Shown here: positions 37,850 to 46,815 of the stretch, piece by piece
Layout of the letters: the number at the start of each line of letters is the position of its first letter
How positions within the stretch are numbered: position 1 is the first letter of the stretch
Origin: Bacillota bacterium
GTDB lineage: Bacteria; Bacillota_E; JAJZYS01; JAJYTV01
Length of the DNA: 64,000 bases
Direction of reading: 5' to 3'
Assembly (NCBI GenBank): GCA_021845645.1
Contig: JAJZVM010000006.1
Location: 62,001 to 126,000 of the forward strand
Notes under the pieces: model-generated
What the model was told of the DNA's origin: nothing
The model's database searches: none
What the model saw: the letters and a program-made list of their open reading frames with translations, nothing else
Position numbers and translations under genes: made by a program

Positions 37850-38659
37850 TTGTTATTGGATGCCGTAGACATCTGCCTGGGACGGTTGGCGGCCAACGGT
37901 CGTGGGCGGCAGACGCTTGCCGCCTACCGGGCGGATCTCCTGCTCTATGGACGGTACGTCGCGCGAGGGTTGCACGTGGGGATCGACGAGGTGCGCCTCG
38001 AGGAGTGCGCCGCGCTTGGGGTGGAGGCGTACCTGCGCGAGCTGAGGGAGGTGCGGGGCAACGCGCCCGCGACCCTCGCGCGCCGCATCGCCTCGCTGCG
38101 GGCCCTGTACGGCGCGACCTGGCGCCTTGCCGGATTGGCGCGGGATCCAGCCTCGGGCGTACGCTACCCGGGCGGAGAGCGCCGCTCGGTGCGGGCGCTC
38201 GACCTGCGCAGCGCGCGCTCGCTCGTGCGGGCGGCGGCCGTCGACAGCCGCACACCGCTGCGCGACGCCTTGATGCTGCTGCTGATGCTCGGCAACGGTC
38301 TGAGCCTTGCGGAACTGGTACGTCTCGAAAGCAGGGACGTCGACATCGCGACGCGCCGCATCACGGTCCGCGGCCGCCGCGGCCGCCTGCGCCAGGTGCC
38401 GGTGTCCGGCGCGACGGCGGAACTCCTGCGTCGCCACGTCGCGAGCCAGGGAGCGGGGCCGCTCTGGTGCAACCGTCGCGGCGAGCGCCTCTCGCCGCGC
38501 GGCGTGCAGTACGTCTGCCAGCGGGCATCGCGGCGCGCCCGCATCGAGGGCCGCGTCTCGGCGCAGGCTCTTCGCGCCACGGCGCGACGCCTGATGCGCC
38601 GGGCCGGCGCGACCCCTGCGACGCTCAGGGCGCTCCTTGGCGTCGAGAGCGCCGTCTGA
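37847..38659 (+). CDS. Degenerate tyrosine recombinase-like (XerC/D-type) protein
   Basis: A 270-residue protein with the two-domain plan of tyrosine recombinases: a core-binding SAM-like domain (CLGRLAANGRGRQTLAAYRADLLLYGRYV) and a catalytic-domain fold. Catalytic positions are mostly lost. The first Arg of GLRxxEL is Ser (GNGLSLAEL), the HxLRH box reads AQALRAT, keeping only the second Arg, the GH motif is LLGVE, and the protein ends before the tyrosine. Compared with XerD it lacks about the last 25 residues. The frame is otherwise intact and has a clear ribosome-binding site in a 16-bp inverted repeat, suggesting a DNA-binding rather than cutting role, or recent decay. It is convergent with the histidine kinase gene. 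Confidence 0.8.
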   Translation: MLLLDAVDICLGRLAANGRGRQTLAAYRADLLLYGRYVARGLHVGIDEVRLEECAALGVEAYLRELREVRGNAPATLARRIASLRALYGATWRLAGLARDPASGVRYPGGERRSVRALDLRSARSLVRAAAVDSRTPLRDALMLLLMLGNGLSLAELVRLESRDVDIATRRITVRGRRGRLRQVPVSGATAELLRRHVASQGAGPLWCNRRGERLSPRGVQYVCQRASRRARIEGRVSAQALRATARRLMRRAGATPATLRALLGVESAV

Positions 38660-38661
38660 AC

Positions 38662-40020
38662 CTACGCCTGCCGCGGCAGGCGGATGGTCGCCGTCGTGCC
38701 CGTCCCCGGCGCGGAGCGCAGCACGAGGGTCGCGTCGAGCGACTCGGCGAGGGCCTTCGCGATCGGCAGCCCGAGGCCCGTGCCGCTTTTGCCCCGGCCG
38801 TGGCGTCCGCGGAAGAACCGCTCGGTGACGAACGGCAGCTCATCCTTGTCGATGCCCGGCCCCGAGTCCCGGACGTAGACCTCGATGCCGTCCGGAAGCA
38901 GCGAGGCGCCCAGCGTGACGCGGCCGCCCGGCGGCGTGTAGTGCAGGGCGTTTTCGAGGAGGGCCCAGTAGGCCCGCGTCAGGATCTGCACATCCACCTT
39001 GACGGTCTGGGCAGACGGCGCCAGCACGCGCACCTCGAGCTCGGGCGCCAGGGCCTGCGCGTCCTCGCGCAGGCCTTCGAGCCAGGGTCCGAACTCGAGC
39101 GGCTCTGGCTCGGGGCGCCGCGTGCGGGCGGACTCGAGCGTCAAGAGGTCGTTGGTGAGCCGTGTCATGCCGGCGAGCGCCTGCTGCATCGCGCTCAGGG
39201 ACTCCTGCGATTCGGCGGGACTCAGCCCGCCTTCCGCGAGCAGGGCCGCGTTGCCCTGGACGATCTGCAGCGGCGTGCGCAGCTGATGGGCGGCTTCGGC
39301 GAGCAGCATGCGGTCGCGCTGGCGCTGCTGGTCGAGATCGGAGATGAGGTCGTTCAGGACGCGCCCCAGCCTGCCGATCTCGTCCTGCGGATCCGAAAGC
39401 TCCGGCAGCCTGGCGACGGCCGGCGAGCGCCGGAGCGCCACGGCGGCCTCGGTCAGGGCCTCGACCGGCTTCAGCATGCGGCGTGCCGCGAGGTAGCCGA
39501 AGGCCCCGCCGCCGACCGCCGCGGCAAGCCCGATCGTGGCCACGCCGAGCACGAGGTCCTCGACGAGCGCGATGGCCGAGGCCAGGGGGTAGTCGAGCAC
39601 AACCGCGAGATTCTGGCGCGTCACGCTGACCCGCACGTACGGGAACGCGTCACCCAGCGACATGCCGTTGCGCGCACCGGTCGGCACGCGGGAGCCGGTG
39701 TTGGGCGACTGCAGCACGACCTGGCCGTTGCGGTAGATCCAGACCTCGGGATCGGCGCGCAGCCGGTCGTCGTTGACCGTCTGCACGGTCGCGCTCGTGT
39801 ATCCGCCCGGTCCGAGCGTGTCGAGGACGAGATGCGCCGTGGCGCTCGCAGTCGCGACCACGTTGGTGTACTGGTGGACGGCTGTGAAGATCGAGACGAG
39901 CAGCGTGGCGCCGATGACCATGCCGGCCGTCGCAAGGCCGGCCTGCGTCGCCAGGCGGCGGCTCAGGCTGCCGAGGCGCTGCTCGCGGTACTGGCGTTCG
40001 GCGTCGGGGGCGGTGCTCAC
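38662..40020 (-). CDS. Sensor histidine kinase
   Basis: A 452-residue membrane kinase. The N-terminus has two membrane helices (LATAGMVIGATLLVSIFTAV; ASAIALVEDLVLGVATIGLAAAVGG region) enclosing an extracytoplasmic sensor of ~110 residues. A HAMP domain follows (MLKPVEALTEAAVAL), then HisKA with the phospho-accepting His in EAAHQLRTPLQ and a HATPase domain with N box ENALHYTPPGG, DSGPGI, and GTGLGLPIAKA. It overlaps the upstream regulator gene by 4 bp, forming a two-component pair. The signal is unknown. Confidence 0.94.
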   Translation of the reverse strand: MSTAPDAERQYREQRLGSLSRRLATQAGLATAGMVIGATLLVSIFTAVHQYTNVVATASATAHLVLDTLGPGGYTSATVQTVNDDRLRADPEVWIYRNGQVVLQSPNTGSRVPTGARNGMSLGDAFPYVRVSVTRQNLAVVLDYPLASAIALVEDLVLGVATIGLAAAVGGGAFGYLAARRMLKPVEALTEAAVALRRSPAVARLPELSDPQDEIGRLGRVLNDLISDLDQQRQRDRMLLAEAAHQLRTPLQIVQGNAALLAEGGLSPAESQESLSAMQQALAGMTRLTNDLLTLESARTRRPEPEPLEFGPWLEGLREDAQALAPELEVRVLAPSAQTVKVDVQILTRAYWALLENALHYTPPGGRVTLGASLLPDGIEVYVRDSGPGIDKDELPFVTERFFRGRHGRGKSGTGLGLPIAKALAESLDATLVLRSAPGTGTTATIRLPRQA

Positions 40021-40748
40021 TCGGCTTGGGCTTCGGACGCGCCCTGGGCCTCCTGGGCGCGCAGGCGGTAGCCTACGCCGCGCACCGTCTCGATCAGCTT
40101 CGGCGCGCCCACCTGCGTGAGCTTCTGGCGCAGGTAGCCGATGTAGACGTCGACGATGTTGCTCTGGCCCCCGTAGTGGAAGCCCCAGACGCGTTCGAGC
40201 AGCATGTCGCGCGTCAGCACGGTCTCCTGGTTGAGCGCCAGGCAGCGCAGCAGCTCGAACTCCCTGCGCGTCAGATTGAGAGGCTGCCCTTGGAAGCTGA
40301 CCTCCCAGCGCAAGGTGTCGACATGCAACTCCCCGACGTCGAGGACCGCCTGCGCGCGCTCATGGTCGCCCTGATGGTTCGTGCGGCGCAGGAGGGCCCT
40401 TAGGCGCGCCACGAGCTCTGCCGGTGCGAACGGCTTGACCAGGTAGTCGTCGGCGCCCGCGTCCAGCCCTTCGACCCGCTCGGGCAGGCTGCCGCGCGCC
40501 GTGAGCATCAGGATGGGGATCGCCGACAGCGCCCGCAAGGCCCTGCAGACTTCCAGGCCGTCGATGTCGGGCAGCGTCAGGTCAAGGATGACGGCGTCGT
40601 AGGATCCTTGCGCCGCCTCCGCGAGTCCGTCGCGCCCGTTACCCTTCTGTGCGACAGAGAAACCCGCGTGCCGGAGCTCGATGCCGACGAGCCGCGAGAC
40701 CGCGGGGTCGTCTTCGATCAATAGCAGATGTGGCTCAGAAAGGGCCAT
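40017..40748 (-). CDS. OmpR/PhoB-family response regulator
   Basis: A 243-residue regulator with a receiver domain (acidic pocket E12-D13-D14, phospho-acceptor D56 in LDLTLP, Lys in VKPFAP) and a C-terminal winged helix (PLNLTRREFELLRCL ... SNIVDVYIGYLRQKL ... IETVRGVGYRL). The ATG at 40748 gives family length and has GGGAG upstream. It is co-translated with the downstream kinase. Targets are not identifiable here; the divergent neighbour at 40872 is a candidate. Confidence 0.94.
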   Translation of the reverse strand: MALSEPHLLLIEDDPAVSRLVGIELRHAGFSVAQKGNGRDGLAEAAQGSYDAVILDLTLPDIDGLEVCRALRALSAIPILMLTARGSLPERVEGLDAGADDYLVKPFAPAELVARLRALLRRTNHQGDHERAQAVLDVGELHVDTLRWEVSFQGQPLNLTRREFELLRCLALNQETVLTRDMLLERVWGFHYGGQSNIVDVYIGYLRQKLTQVGAPKLIETVRGVGYRLRAQEAQGASEAQAE

Positions 40749-40871
40749 CCGTTCGTCACTCCCGTTGGCTGCCCGCTGCCCGGGCAGTTCTTGTACGGTT
40801 CGCGGCGCAGGGCGGCACTCCCTGCGTCGGCGCGGCAGGCGTTCGCGGCAGGCGAGGGGAATACCACCAGC

Positions 40872-41396
40872 ATGACATCGAACGACTGGGGCCGCATGCG
40901 TCGCGGCCGCTGGACCACCGTCGGACTCATCGTGATCGCTGCCGTGGTGCTGATCTTCCTGCGCATGAACCAGCATCAGAACGTATCGCGCGCCTGGAGC
41001 CTCTACTCGGTCGGCTATGTCCTGAACACCCATGACACGCAGGAGCTGCTGCAGACGGCGTCCTGGCTCCACCTGCCCGAGACTGTCGCCGGGCTGTCCT
41101 ACAAGGGCGCCGTGGTCCATCCCGAAGGTGCGCGCGGCATCGCGTTCGTCGAGCTGCTCTATGGCCGCATGCCTGCCGCCTATGTCGACGTGTCCGAGTC
41201 CGAGACGCCGCTGTCGGTCGGAGTGGCCGGGCGACGCGAGGCGATCGGCCACGTCTCCGTGTCGGTCGGCAGCGTGACCTTGCGCGGTGTGCGGCGGGAC
41301 TTCGCGCTGCTGCGGCACGGCGGGATCAACTACCTGATCGTGTCGCCGAGAGGCTCTCATGCGCTCCCGACCGCGGTGCGCGAACTTTCGCGCTGA
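40872..41396 (+). CDS. Hypothetical membrane-anchored protein
   Basis: A 174-residue protein with one N-terminal membrane segment (TTVGLIVIAAVVLIFL) after a short basic cytoplasmic stretch, then a ~130-residue extracytoplasmic beta-rich domain without recognised motifs. It is transcribed divergently from the two-component operon, 123 bp away. The ATG at 40872 is favoured because the hydrophobic anchor follows; the ribosome-binding site GAGGGG is rather distant. Could be an accessory sensor or target of the two-component system; this is inference from position. Confidence 0.6.
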   Translation: MTSNDWGRMRRGRWTTVGLIVIAAVVLIFLRMNQHQNVSRAWSLYSVGYVLNTHDTQELLQTASWLHLPETVAGLSYKGAVVHPEGARGIAFVELLYGRMPAAYVDVSESETPLSVGVAGRREAIGHVSVSVGSVTLRGVRRDFALLRHGGINYLIVSPRGSHALPTAVRELSR

Positions 41397-41455
41397 ACCT
41401 CAGGACTCCGGCGCGGCCGGGCTGGTCAACTTGATACGATCGGACGCTGGCGACG

Positions 41456-41490
41456 CCAGGATCAGGGAGTAGAATCTTCCCTGATCCTGG
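41456..41490. repeat. 13-bp inverted repeat upstream of the S41 peptidase gene
   Basis: CCAGGATCAGGGA (41456-41468) and its exact complement (41478-41490) flank a 9-nt loop containing TAGAAT, which resembles a -10 hexamer. It could be an operator over a promoter or a terminator lacking a T-tract. Nothing else is recognised between 41397 and 41678. Confidence 0.55.
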
Positions 41491-41678
41491 GCTTCGCCGC
41501 GGGTCGCACGGATGGGCGCCGGTGTAGCTCAAGCCCCCGCCCGCCTCCCGCGGCCGCCTTGCGCTTCGCCCCGATCGGGCGTGACCTCGACCCCGTGGAG
41601 CGCTGAAGCGTGGCGCCGCTGACAGCCCGGTACGGTCCCGAGCGCCATTCCCCCGCGGGTGGCGAGGGAGAAGGAGTA

Positions 41679-43022
41679 ATGCCTGTGCGTCTCACGGTCC
41701 TGCTGGCCTCAGCCGTACTCGGCGCCTTGGCGCTCGGGACAGCATCGCAGCTCGGCTTCACCTATGCGGGACGACTCGTCGCGCTGCCGCAAGCCAGACG
41801 CGATCTCCTGACCACCGCGGCCAAGGTCGTGGCGACGCATCCCGCCTTCAACGGCGCCAGTCCCCCGGCGAGGTCGAGCGCTAGGTACCTTGCCTACGTA
41901 CATCACGTGGCCGGTGGGCTTCGCGAGCCCCTGCCGTACTGGCGACTCATCGAGGCAGAGGACCTCGTCCTCAACTACCTGCACGACCCGCGCACGAGCC
42001 TCGAGCAGGACTGGAGCCCCGCCTTCAGCCCTGACCTCCTGCCCGTCGGCTTCGACTGGGCGCAGGGCGGCCTCGTCGTCTACCGGGTCGCCGGCAGTCC
42101 GGCGGCCCTGGGCACCGGTGACCGTGTGCTCGCGATCGGCGGCATCCCGACGCGGCGACTGCTAGGCCGAATGCGCCGCTACTTCAGCGGCAACGGGCCA
42201 TGGCTGCGGACGCTCGCCGGCGATTTCCTGCCCTTCGGCGACACCTTGCGCTGGCTGGGACTCGAGCATGCGAACGCCGTGCGACTCGACCTCAGGCGCC
42301 CCTCGGGCCAGACCTACAGCCTGGCGGTACCTCTCGTGCCCGAGAGTTTCGTGTCCGACTGGTCCTACCTGAAAGGTCAGAACTGGTTCGTCGACCGCTT
42401 CGTCGCGCCCCAGGGCATGGCAGACACCTCGGACACCTTCTACGCATGGCGGCTGACGCCGGACTACGGGATCTTCTGGCTCCGCCGCTGTGAGGAGACG
42501 CAGGGCTTCGAGGTCGCCGTTGCAGCCTTCTTCCGGGCCGTACAGGCGTCCGGAGTGCATTACGTCGTGATCGACCTGCAGCAGAACCCGGGCGGCACCT
42601 CGATCGTCGCCGACGCCTTCCTCAAGCACCTCGAGATCCGGGGGGCCTATCGGGACGCCTGGAGCCCCGCCAACCCGCGCGAGATCTTCCATGGCAAGCT
42701 CTATGTCCTCGTGGACGGCGGAACGATGAGCTCGGGCGTCGACGTGGCCGAGCAGCTGACGGAGGAGGGCTACGGCGAGCTCGTGGGCAGCCCCGCAGGC
42801 CTCGCGAGCGCCGCCTGGGGCAATGTGCAGATGTTCTCGACGCCGGACGGACTCCTGAGCTACCAGGTATCCACGAACTTCGTTCCGGCCGTCAACGGCC
42901 GTCTCACGCCTGCGCTCATGCCGCAGGCGGCCCTGCCGCTCACCGTGCAGGACATCCAGACGGGAGTGAACCCCGTGGCCCGCTGGCTCTCTTCGCTTGC
43001 CACGCCGCGGGTCAAGACCTGA
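41679..43022 (+). CDS. S41-family (C-terminal processing type) peptidase-like protein
   Basis: A 447-residue exported protein. The signal/anchor (LTVLLASAVLGALALGTA) is followed by a helical region, a PDZ-like segment (GDRVLAIGGIPTRRLL) and an S41-type catalytic fold with VVIDLQQNPGGTSIVADAF and VLVDGGTMSSGVDVAEQL, where the Ser of TMSSG is the likely nucleophile. The usual catalytic Lys four turns later is not obvious (EEGYGELVGSPAG), so activity is uncertain. The ATG at 41679 is chosen from the purine-rich GAGGGAGAAGGAG upstream. Confidence 0.78.
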   Translation: MPVRLTVLLASAVLGALALGTASQLGFTYAGRLVALPQARRDLLTTAAKVVATHPAFNGASPPARSSARYLAYVHHVAGGLREPLPYWRLIEAEDLVLNYLHDPRTSLEQDWSPAFSPDLLPVGFDWAQGGLVVYRVAGSPAALGTGDRVLAIGGIPTRRLLGRMRRYFSGNGPWLRTLAGDFLPFGDTLRWLGLEHANAVRLDLRRPSGQTYSLAVPLVPESFVSDWSYLKGQNWFVDRFVAPQGMADTSDTFYAWRLTPDYGIFWLRRCEETQGFEVAVAAFFRAVQASGVHYVVIDLQQNPGGTSIVADAFLKHLEIRGAYRDAWSPANPREIFHGKLYVLVDGGTMSSGVDVAEQLTEEGYGELVGSPAGLASAAWGNVQMFSTPDGLLSYQVSTNFVPAVNGRLTPALMPQAALPLTVQDIQTGVNPVARWLSSLATPRVKT

Positions 43023-43035
43023 CACCGCCGCTGAG

Positions 43036-43052
43036 GCCGCCCGTCGGGCGGC
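43036..43052. terminator. Short bidirectional hairpin between convergent genes
   Basis: GCCGCC pairs with GGCGGC around a 5-nt loop between the S41 peptidase stop and the ROK kinase stop (convergent). No T-tract. Confidence 0.4.
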
Positions 43053-43056
43053 GACG

Positions 43057-43956
43057 TCACTTCTCGCCGAGTCCTCGCCGCGCGAAGTAGGCCGCGCCGA
43101 TCAGGGGTGCCGGCCCGCCGAGCTGCGCCGGCAGGATGGGTAGCGGCAGGTTGGCCGCCCAGGCGCGCTGGCGCAGGCTGCTGAGCAGCGAAGGCTGCAG
43201 GAGGTCCAGGCTCTCCGCGAGCGAGCCGCCGGCGATGACGGCATGGGGGTTCGCCACCTGCGCCACGACCGCGCAGGCGACGCCCAGGGCCCGGCCGGCG
43301 CGGCGGTAGACCGAGAGCGCAGCCGCCTCGCCGGCCCGCGCCCGCTCGGCAATCTCCCTGGCGCCGAGATCGACATCCGTGCCCGTACGATAGGCGCGCT
43401 CGATGGCGGGTCCCGCGGCGATCGCCTCGACGCAGCCGCGCCTGCCGCAGCCGCAGGCCGGGCCGCGGGGTTCGGCCTGGAAATGGCCGATCTCGCCGGC
43501 TGCGCCGTCGGCGCCGAGCACCGGTTCGCCGTTCAGGATGAGGCCGCCGCCGATGCCGGTGCCGAGCGTGATGTAGAAGAAGGACGGCAGTCCCTTGCCG
43601 GCGCCGGCGGCATACTCGCCGAGCCCGCCCATCAGGGCGTCGCGCTGCGCGAAGAGCGGCACGCCGAGGTCGAGCATCGCCGCGTAGTCGGCGATGCGTT
43701 GCCCCACCCAGCCGCGCGGCAGGTTCGGCGCCTGCAGAAGGGTGTCGTGCGCGATCGGGCCGGGAAGCGAGAGGCCGACGGCCCTCGGCCGGGCGTTCGC
43801 ATCACGGGCCATCGCCCTGAGCCTGCGCCCGACCTGTCGGAGCTGGTCCAGGGGCGGCTCCTGTGCGGTTTCCACGCGATCCTCCGCGACAATGCGGTCG
43901 CGGTCCACAAGGGCGAAGGCGATCTTGGTGCCTCCCACATCGATGGCGAACTCCAT
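43057..43956 (-). CDS. ROK-family sugar kinase (glucokinase-like)
   Basis: A 299-residue ROK kinase phosphorylating glucose or a related hexose with ATP. The N-terminal phosphate loop FAIDVGGTKIAFAL, the LSLPGPI strand, LGTGIGGGLILNG, GEIGH and the zinc motif CGCGRRGCVEA are present. The ATG at 43956 starts right at the phosphate loop but lacks a Shine-Dalgarno (the upstream bases are pyrimidine-rich), so initiation may be leaderless or the start may lie upstream. Confidence 0.9.
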   Translation of the reverse strand: MEFAIDVGGTKIAFALVDRDRIVAEDRVETAQEPPLDQLRQVGRRLRAMARDANARPRAVGLSLPGPIAHDTLLQAPNLPRGWVGQRIADYAAMLDLGVPLFAQRDALMGGLGEYAAGAGKGLPSFFYITLGTGIGGGLILNGEPVLGADGAAGEIGHFQAEPRGPACGCGRRGCVEAIAAGPAIERAYRTGTDVDLGAREIAERARAGEAAALSVYRRAGRALGVACAVVAQVANPHAVIAGGSLAESLDLLQPSLLSSLRQRAWAANLPLPILPAQLGGPAPLIGAAYFARRGLGEK

Positions 43957-44200
43957 AGAGAAGGGCCCGGTCAAGAAGCCTCGGCGCTGCGCCGCCGCGG
44001 CGGCGATGGCGGGGCTCGTCCTCCCCGACCGGGCTTGGCTCCTTTCCGGCTGGATTCTCCTCTGCGGGAGGGCTGGGGAGGATCGATCGAGAGTCTGGCC
44101 GACGACAAGCAAGCGGTGTGGCCCAAGGGCCCAGTTCTGCCACCCCTGCCGCTATACCTTGTCCCGGTGGCGGAGATGCTACTTGGGGAGGGAATGCCGG

Positions 44201-44425
44201 ATGAGCCAGGTCACCGTGCGCTGCACAGTCGACAACTGCAGCTTCTGGGGTCGCGGCAATGTCTGCGACGCGCGTGAGATCCTGGTCACGATCGACCAGG
44301 TAGGGGCGAGATACCCTGACCGGATCGACACGCAGCAGCTCTCGCTGGTGCTCGAGGAGGTCGGCGAGACCCCCGCGGGCCTCTGCGAGGAGACCTGCTG
44401 CAAGACGTTCCGCGCGAAGTCCTAG
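44201..44425 (+). CDS. DUF1540 domain protein
   Basis: A 74-residue cysteine-rich protein: C8, C13 and C22 at the N-terminal end and C62, C66, C67 near the C-terminus, in the DUF1540 arrangement (VRCTVDNCSFWGRGNVCDAREI ... GLCEETCCKTF). The family is found mainly in spore-forming Bacillota and probably binds a metal; function unknown. The ATG at 44201 has GGGGAGGG upstream at good spacing. It is convergent with metX, overlapping by 4 bp. Confidence 0.85.
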   Translation: MSQVTVRCTVDNCSFWGRGNVCDAREILVTIDQVGARYPDRIDTQQLSLVLEEVGETPAGLCEETCCKTFRAKS

Positions 44426-45471
44426 CGCACGGCCGCGCGGCCTGCGGGCCCGATCTCCGCGGCCCCGCCTCGCGGCGGGGCCGCGGCCGTTTCCGCGATC
44501 TGACCGCGCAGGATGACGGCGAGCGACTCCTGCTCGGCGAGGAAGGCGTCGTGTCCCATCTCGGTCTCGAGGCGCCCAAGGCCGCCAGCTACGCCGCGCC
44601 GGCGCAGGCGGGCGTCGAGAGACGCCACGGCCGACTCCGGAAAGAGCCAGTCGTGCTGGATCGCCACGAGGTCGACCCGCGTCCCCTGGCGCACGCCGAG
44701 ATCCCAGGCGAACGTCGCCATGGCGCGGCTCAGGACGAGGTAGCTCCACGCCGAGAAGCGCTCGGCCAGGCGGTCGCCGTGGTGGTCGAGGTAGCTCTCG
44801 ACGGCGAAGCGGCGGCCGCCGCGCGGTGCCGGGCTGCGGCCGAAGCGTTCCTCGAAGTGCGGGTCCGAGCGGTACGTGGTCATGGCGATGGCCCGCGCGG
44901 CGCGCAGACCGCCTGCCGCGTCTCCGTGGCGGAGCCCCAGCTCGAGCGCGACGTGCTGCGCGTGACAGAGCGCCACCTGCAGCGCCGGCAGCCGGTCGGC
45001 CGCCCCGATCGCGATGGCCTGTCGCACCGGCAGCGAGCCTTGCCCGGCCCAGGCGAGGGCCTGCAGGCCCCCGAGCGAGCCACCGATCACGAGGCGCAGG
45101 CGCTCCACGCCCAGCGTCCGCAGCAGGCGTCCCTGGGCCGTCACCATATCTTGCACCGAAACCGCGGGGAAGGGGCGGCCGCCCGCGAGGCGCCCCTCAG
45201 CGTCGGGGCCGGTGCTGCCGTAGCAGCTGCCGATCACGTTGCTCGCTACCACGAAGGACCGGCGGGTGTCGATGACCTGACCGGGGCCCACGATGCCGCG
45301 CCACCATCCCTGCTTGCCGGCGACGTCGCCGGGACACTCATCGCCCGTCAGGGCGTGGCAGATCAGCACCGCCTCAGGCGAGGGCGGGCCCCAGGTCTCG
45401 TAGGCGATCTCCGCTCCCTCGAGCGAGCCACCACCCGAGAGCGGCAGATCGCCGATCGCCCCCCGGGGCAT
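44422..45471 (-). CDS. metX: Homoserine O-acetyltransferase (MetX)
   Basis: A 349-residue alpha/beta hydrolase-fold acyltransferase that activates homoserine for methionine synthesis. Visible: ICHALTGDECP, NVIGSCYGSTGP, the nucleophile elbow GGSLGGLQAL, QHDWLFP with the catalytic Asp region, and EMGHDAFL with the catalytic His. Acetyl versus succinyl specificity is inferred from the partner MetY. The ATG overlaps the metY stop (TGATG), so the two form an operon under the SAM riboswitch. Confidence 0.92.
   Translation of the reverse strand: MPRGAIGDLPLSGGGSLEGAEIAYETWGPPSPEAVLICHALTGDECPGDVAGKQGWWRGIVGPGQVIDTRRSFVVASNVIGSCYGSTGPDAEGRLAGGRPFPAVSVQDMVTAQGRLLRTLGVERLRLVIGGSLGGLQALAWAGQGSLPVRQAIAIGAADRLPALQVALCHAQHVALELGLRHGDAAGGLRAARAIAMTTYRSDPHFEERFGRSPAPRGGRRFAVESYLDHHGDRLAERFSAWSYLVLSRAMATFAWDLGVRQGTRVDLVAIQHDWLFPESAVASLDARLRRRGVAGGLGRLETEMGHDAFLAEQESLAVILRGQIAETAAAPPRGGAAEIGPAGRAAVR
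44459..44484 (+). terminator. Possible terminator of the DUF1540 gene inside the metX 3' end
   Basis: An 11-bp G+C stem (44459-44469 with 44474-44484) and tetraloop 34 bp beyond the DUF1540 stop. It overlaps coding sequence of convergent metX and lacks a T-tract. Confidence 0.3.
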
Positions 45472-46748
45472 CAGGCCCGGCTCGCCGCGAGGGCCGCCTG
45501 CAGATCCTCGATGAGGTCCTGCGGGTCCTCGAGGCCGATCGAGAGCCGCACAAGGTCGTCGGGCACGCCGGCCAGCCGGCGCTCCTCGCTCGTCAGCTGC
45601 TGGTGGGTCGTGGTGGCGGGGTGGATGACGAGCGAGCGGGCGTCACCGACGTTCGCGACATGCGAGAAGAGCGAGAGGCCGTCGATGAACCGCGGACCCG
45701 CCTCGACGCCGCCGTTGAGGCCGAACGTCAGGATGCCGGAGAACCCGCCCTCGAGGTAGCGCTTCGCGGCCGCGTGCGACGGGTGGCCCGGCAGGCCGGG
45801 ATAGTTCACCCACGCCACCTCCGGCTGCGCCTCGAGCCATCTGGCCACCGTCAAGGCGCTTTGCGAGATGCGCTCCATGCGCAGGGCCAGCGTCTCGACG
45901 CCGAGCAGCAGCAGGTGCGCGTCGGCGGGGCTGAGGCACGACCCCAGGTCGCGCAGGAGCTGTACGCGCGCCTTGACGATGAACGCGAGATTGCCGAACG
46001 CGTCGACGTAGCGCACGCCGTGGTAGCTCGGGTCGGGTTCGGTGAACTCCGGGAACCTGCCCCCGGTCCAGTCGAAGCGGCCGCCGTCGACGATGACGCC
46101 GGCGATCACCTGCCCGTGTCCCCCGAGGTACTTGGTGGCGGAGTGGATGACGATGTCCGCCCCATGCTCGAACGGCCGGCAGAGGTAGGGTGTCGCGAAC
46201 GTGTTGTCAACCACGAGCGGCACCCCCTGGCGGTGGCACGCGTCCGCGATCGCCGCGAGGTCCGCCACGTCGAGGCGCGGGTTGCCGATGGTCTCCACAT
46301 AGACGGCCCTGGTGTGCTCGTCGATCTCCTGCGCAAGGGCCTGCGGCGTGCAGTCCGCCGCGAGGCACACCTCGACACCCATGCGCTGGAATGTCGTGCG
46401 CAGCAGGTTGTGGGTGCCGCCGTAGAGGTTGGGCGCGGCGACGATGCGATCGCCCGCCTTGGCGAGGTTCAGCAGGGCGAGGGTGATCGCGGCCTGCCCG
46501 GACGAGGTCGCCAGCGCGCCGACGCCCCCTTCGAGCGCGGCTATCCGCTCCTCGAAGACGGCTGTCGTGGGGTTCATGATGCGGGTATAGATGTTGCCGG
46601 CCTCTTCGAGGGCGAAGAGCCGTGCAGCGTGGGCCGCGTCGCGGAACGCGTAGGACGTGGTGCGGTGGATGGGCACGGCGAGCGAACCCGTGCTCGGATC
46701 GGGCTTCTGGCCGGCGTGGAGGGCCAGCGTCGCGAATCTCTTGGCCAA
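45471..46748 (-). CDS. metY: O-acetylhomoserine sulfhydrylase (MetY)
   Basis: A 425-residue PLP enzyme of the Cys/Met metabolism family that makes homocysteine from O-acetylhomoserine and sulfide. Landmarks: ATLALHAGQKPDPSTGSLAVPIHRTTSY, YTRIMNPTT, ATSSGQAAITLAL, VVDNTFATPYLCRP, HSATKYLGGHG with the PLP lysine, and RYVDAFGNLAFI. The TTG at 46748 has AAAGGAG at about 8 nt; an ATG frame extension would run through the riboswitch terminator. First gene of the metYX operon, preceded by a SAM-I riboswitch. Confidence 0.95.
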   Translation of the reverse strand: MAKRFATLALHAGQKPDPSTGSLAVPIHRTTSYAFRDAAHAARLFALEEAGNIYTRIMNPTTAVFEERIAALEGGVGALATSSGQAAITLALLNLAKAGDRIVAAPNLYGGTHNLLRTTFQRMGVEVCLAADCTPQALAQEIDEHTRAVYVETIGNPRLDVADLAAIADACHRQGVPLVVDNTFATPYLCRPFEHGADIVIHSATKYLGGHGQVIAGVIVDGGRFDWTGGRFPEFTEPDPSYHGVRYVDAFGNLAFIVKARVQLLRDLGSCLSPADAHLLLLGVETLALRMERISQSALTVARWLEAQPEVAWVNYPGLPGHPSHAAAKRYLEGGFSGILTFGLNGGVEAGPRFIDGLSLFSHVANVGDARSLVIHPATTTHQQLTSEERRLAGVPDDLVRLSIGLEDPQDLIEDLQAALAASRA

Positions 46749-46774
46749 GGATCCGTCTCCTTTCGGTCCCGGCG

Positions 46775-46800
46775 AAACAAAAAACGCGCCCGAGGGCGCA
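46775..46800 (-). terminator. Riboswitch expression-platform terminator
   Basis: On the minus strand GCGCCC-TC-GGGCGC is followed by G-less TTTTTTGTTT after one base, between the SAM aptamer and metY. This is the off-state terminator. Confidence 0.9.
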
Positions 46801-46815
46801 TGCTGTTCGCGGACC

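Noticed and set aside
43957..44200. A gene or RNA between the ROK kinase and DUF1540 genes
   Set aside because: Only short unrelated frames; likely just divergent promoters, though none could be fixed with confidence.
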